This document shows positions 63,914 to 64,000 of a stretch of 64,000 nt of DNA, piece by piece. Numbering within the stretch: the first letter of the stretch is position 1; each line of letters starts with the position of its first letter. The stretch covers positions 1 to 64,000 of the forward strand of contig CAMNSZ010000006.1 in the NCBI GenBank assembly GCA_946557105.1, read 5' to 3'. This stretch comes from an uncultured Lachnospiraceae bacterium (lineage in GTDB: Bacteria > Bacillota > Clostridia > Lachnospirales > Lachnospiraceae). The position numbers were made by a program, and so were the translations under genes. Below the pieces are notes generated by a model. That model did not search any database and was not told where the DNA came from. It saw only the letters and a program-made list of their open reading frames with translations.

Positions 63914-64000
63914 TTATATATTCATTTCTCCGATTTCCCGGTTTTTATCCGGCAGGGATAACGGGGCGACAAGCTCCCCATTTATTTTTTCAGACATTGC
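63914..64000 (-). CDS. 3' end of an unidentified minus-strand gene (partial)
   Basis: The minus strand is open from the window edge and ends ...SLPDKNREIGEMNI with a TAA at 63914-63916. Only 28 codons (MSEKINGELVAPLSLPDKN and on) are in view, so no family can be named. Confidence 0.4.
   Translation of the reverse strand, partial: AMSEKINGELVAPLSLPDKNREIGEMNI

Overview
The window looks like a chromosomal segment of a low-to-mid GC Clostridia, most likely a Lachnospiraceae gut anaerobe. This is inferred from AAGGAGG-type ribosome sites, frequent TTG/GTG starts, a FeoA-FeoB fusion, a carbamate kinase, the LytTR + DUF3021 pair, PadR + HAAS pair, a LacI-sensor/GGDEF protein and a GH127 arabinofuranosidase. 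No rRNA, tRNA, CRISPR array or intact transposase was seen.

Layout. 1-5.8 kb is AT-rich accessory DNA: a large aerolysin-fold-like protein, then gene debris (frameshifted small ORFs, an internally deleted acetyltransferase, the tail of an HD hydrolase, a membrane-anchor tail) and an alkyltransferase-like DNA-binding protein. 5.8-13.6 kb is defence-like: McrBC, whose McrB gene carries a two-base insertion, a C39-like protein, small unknown genes and a membrane-bound KAP P-loop NTPase. 13.7-16.4 kb (minus strand) is a MerR/PLDc_N/ABC exporter operon. 16.8-19.9 kb holds an XRE regulator + acetyltransferase, an XRE-methyltransferase fusion and purC. 19.9-24.2 kb is an Lhr-type helicase. 24.3-26.6 kb holds a PadR-HAAS pair bracketed by two inverted copies of a ~110 bp repeat, and a four-helix protein. 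26.8-38.5 kb holds TspO, an SNF transporter, an OGG glycosylase, a WYL/SF1 helicase/nuclease fusion, RecQ, a LysM protein and an MBL hydrolase.

The most interesting locus is 38.52-39.65 kb. An Abi_2/AbiF-like HEPN protein gene, frameshifted by one base here, lies between two copies of a small structured RNA whose main stem changes sequence between copies while keeping its pairing. The upstream copy has its own consensus promoter placed so that transcription would begin at the first base of the element.

39.7-53.1 kb is mixed housekeeping and regulation: MmcQ/YjbR, AraC + GyrI-like, a CysK paralogue, Hsp20, FeoAB, an XRE membrane regulator, an ABC exporter, LytTR + DUF3021, carbamate kinase and aroA. 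53.5-57.6 kb holds the LacI-sensor diguanylate cyclase, a canonical cysK with a CymR-like Rrf2 regulator, and an unusual MotA/FliG-like soluble protein. 57.7-64 kb holds two AraC regulators, a tocopherol-cyclase-like protein, a tandem minus-strand terminator array, GH127, and the 3' end of a further minus-strand gene.

Several genes appear broken by 1-2 base indels (mcrB, abi, a small ORF near 2.86 kb). Because there are several, assembly or sequencing error should be excluded before calling them real pseudogenes.
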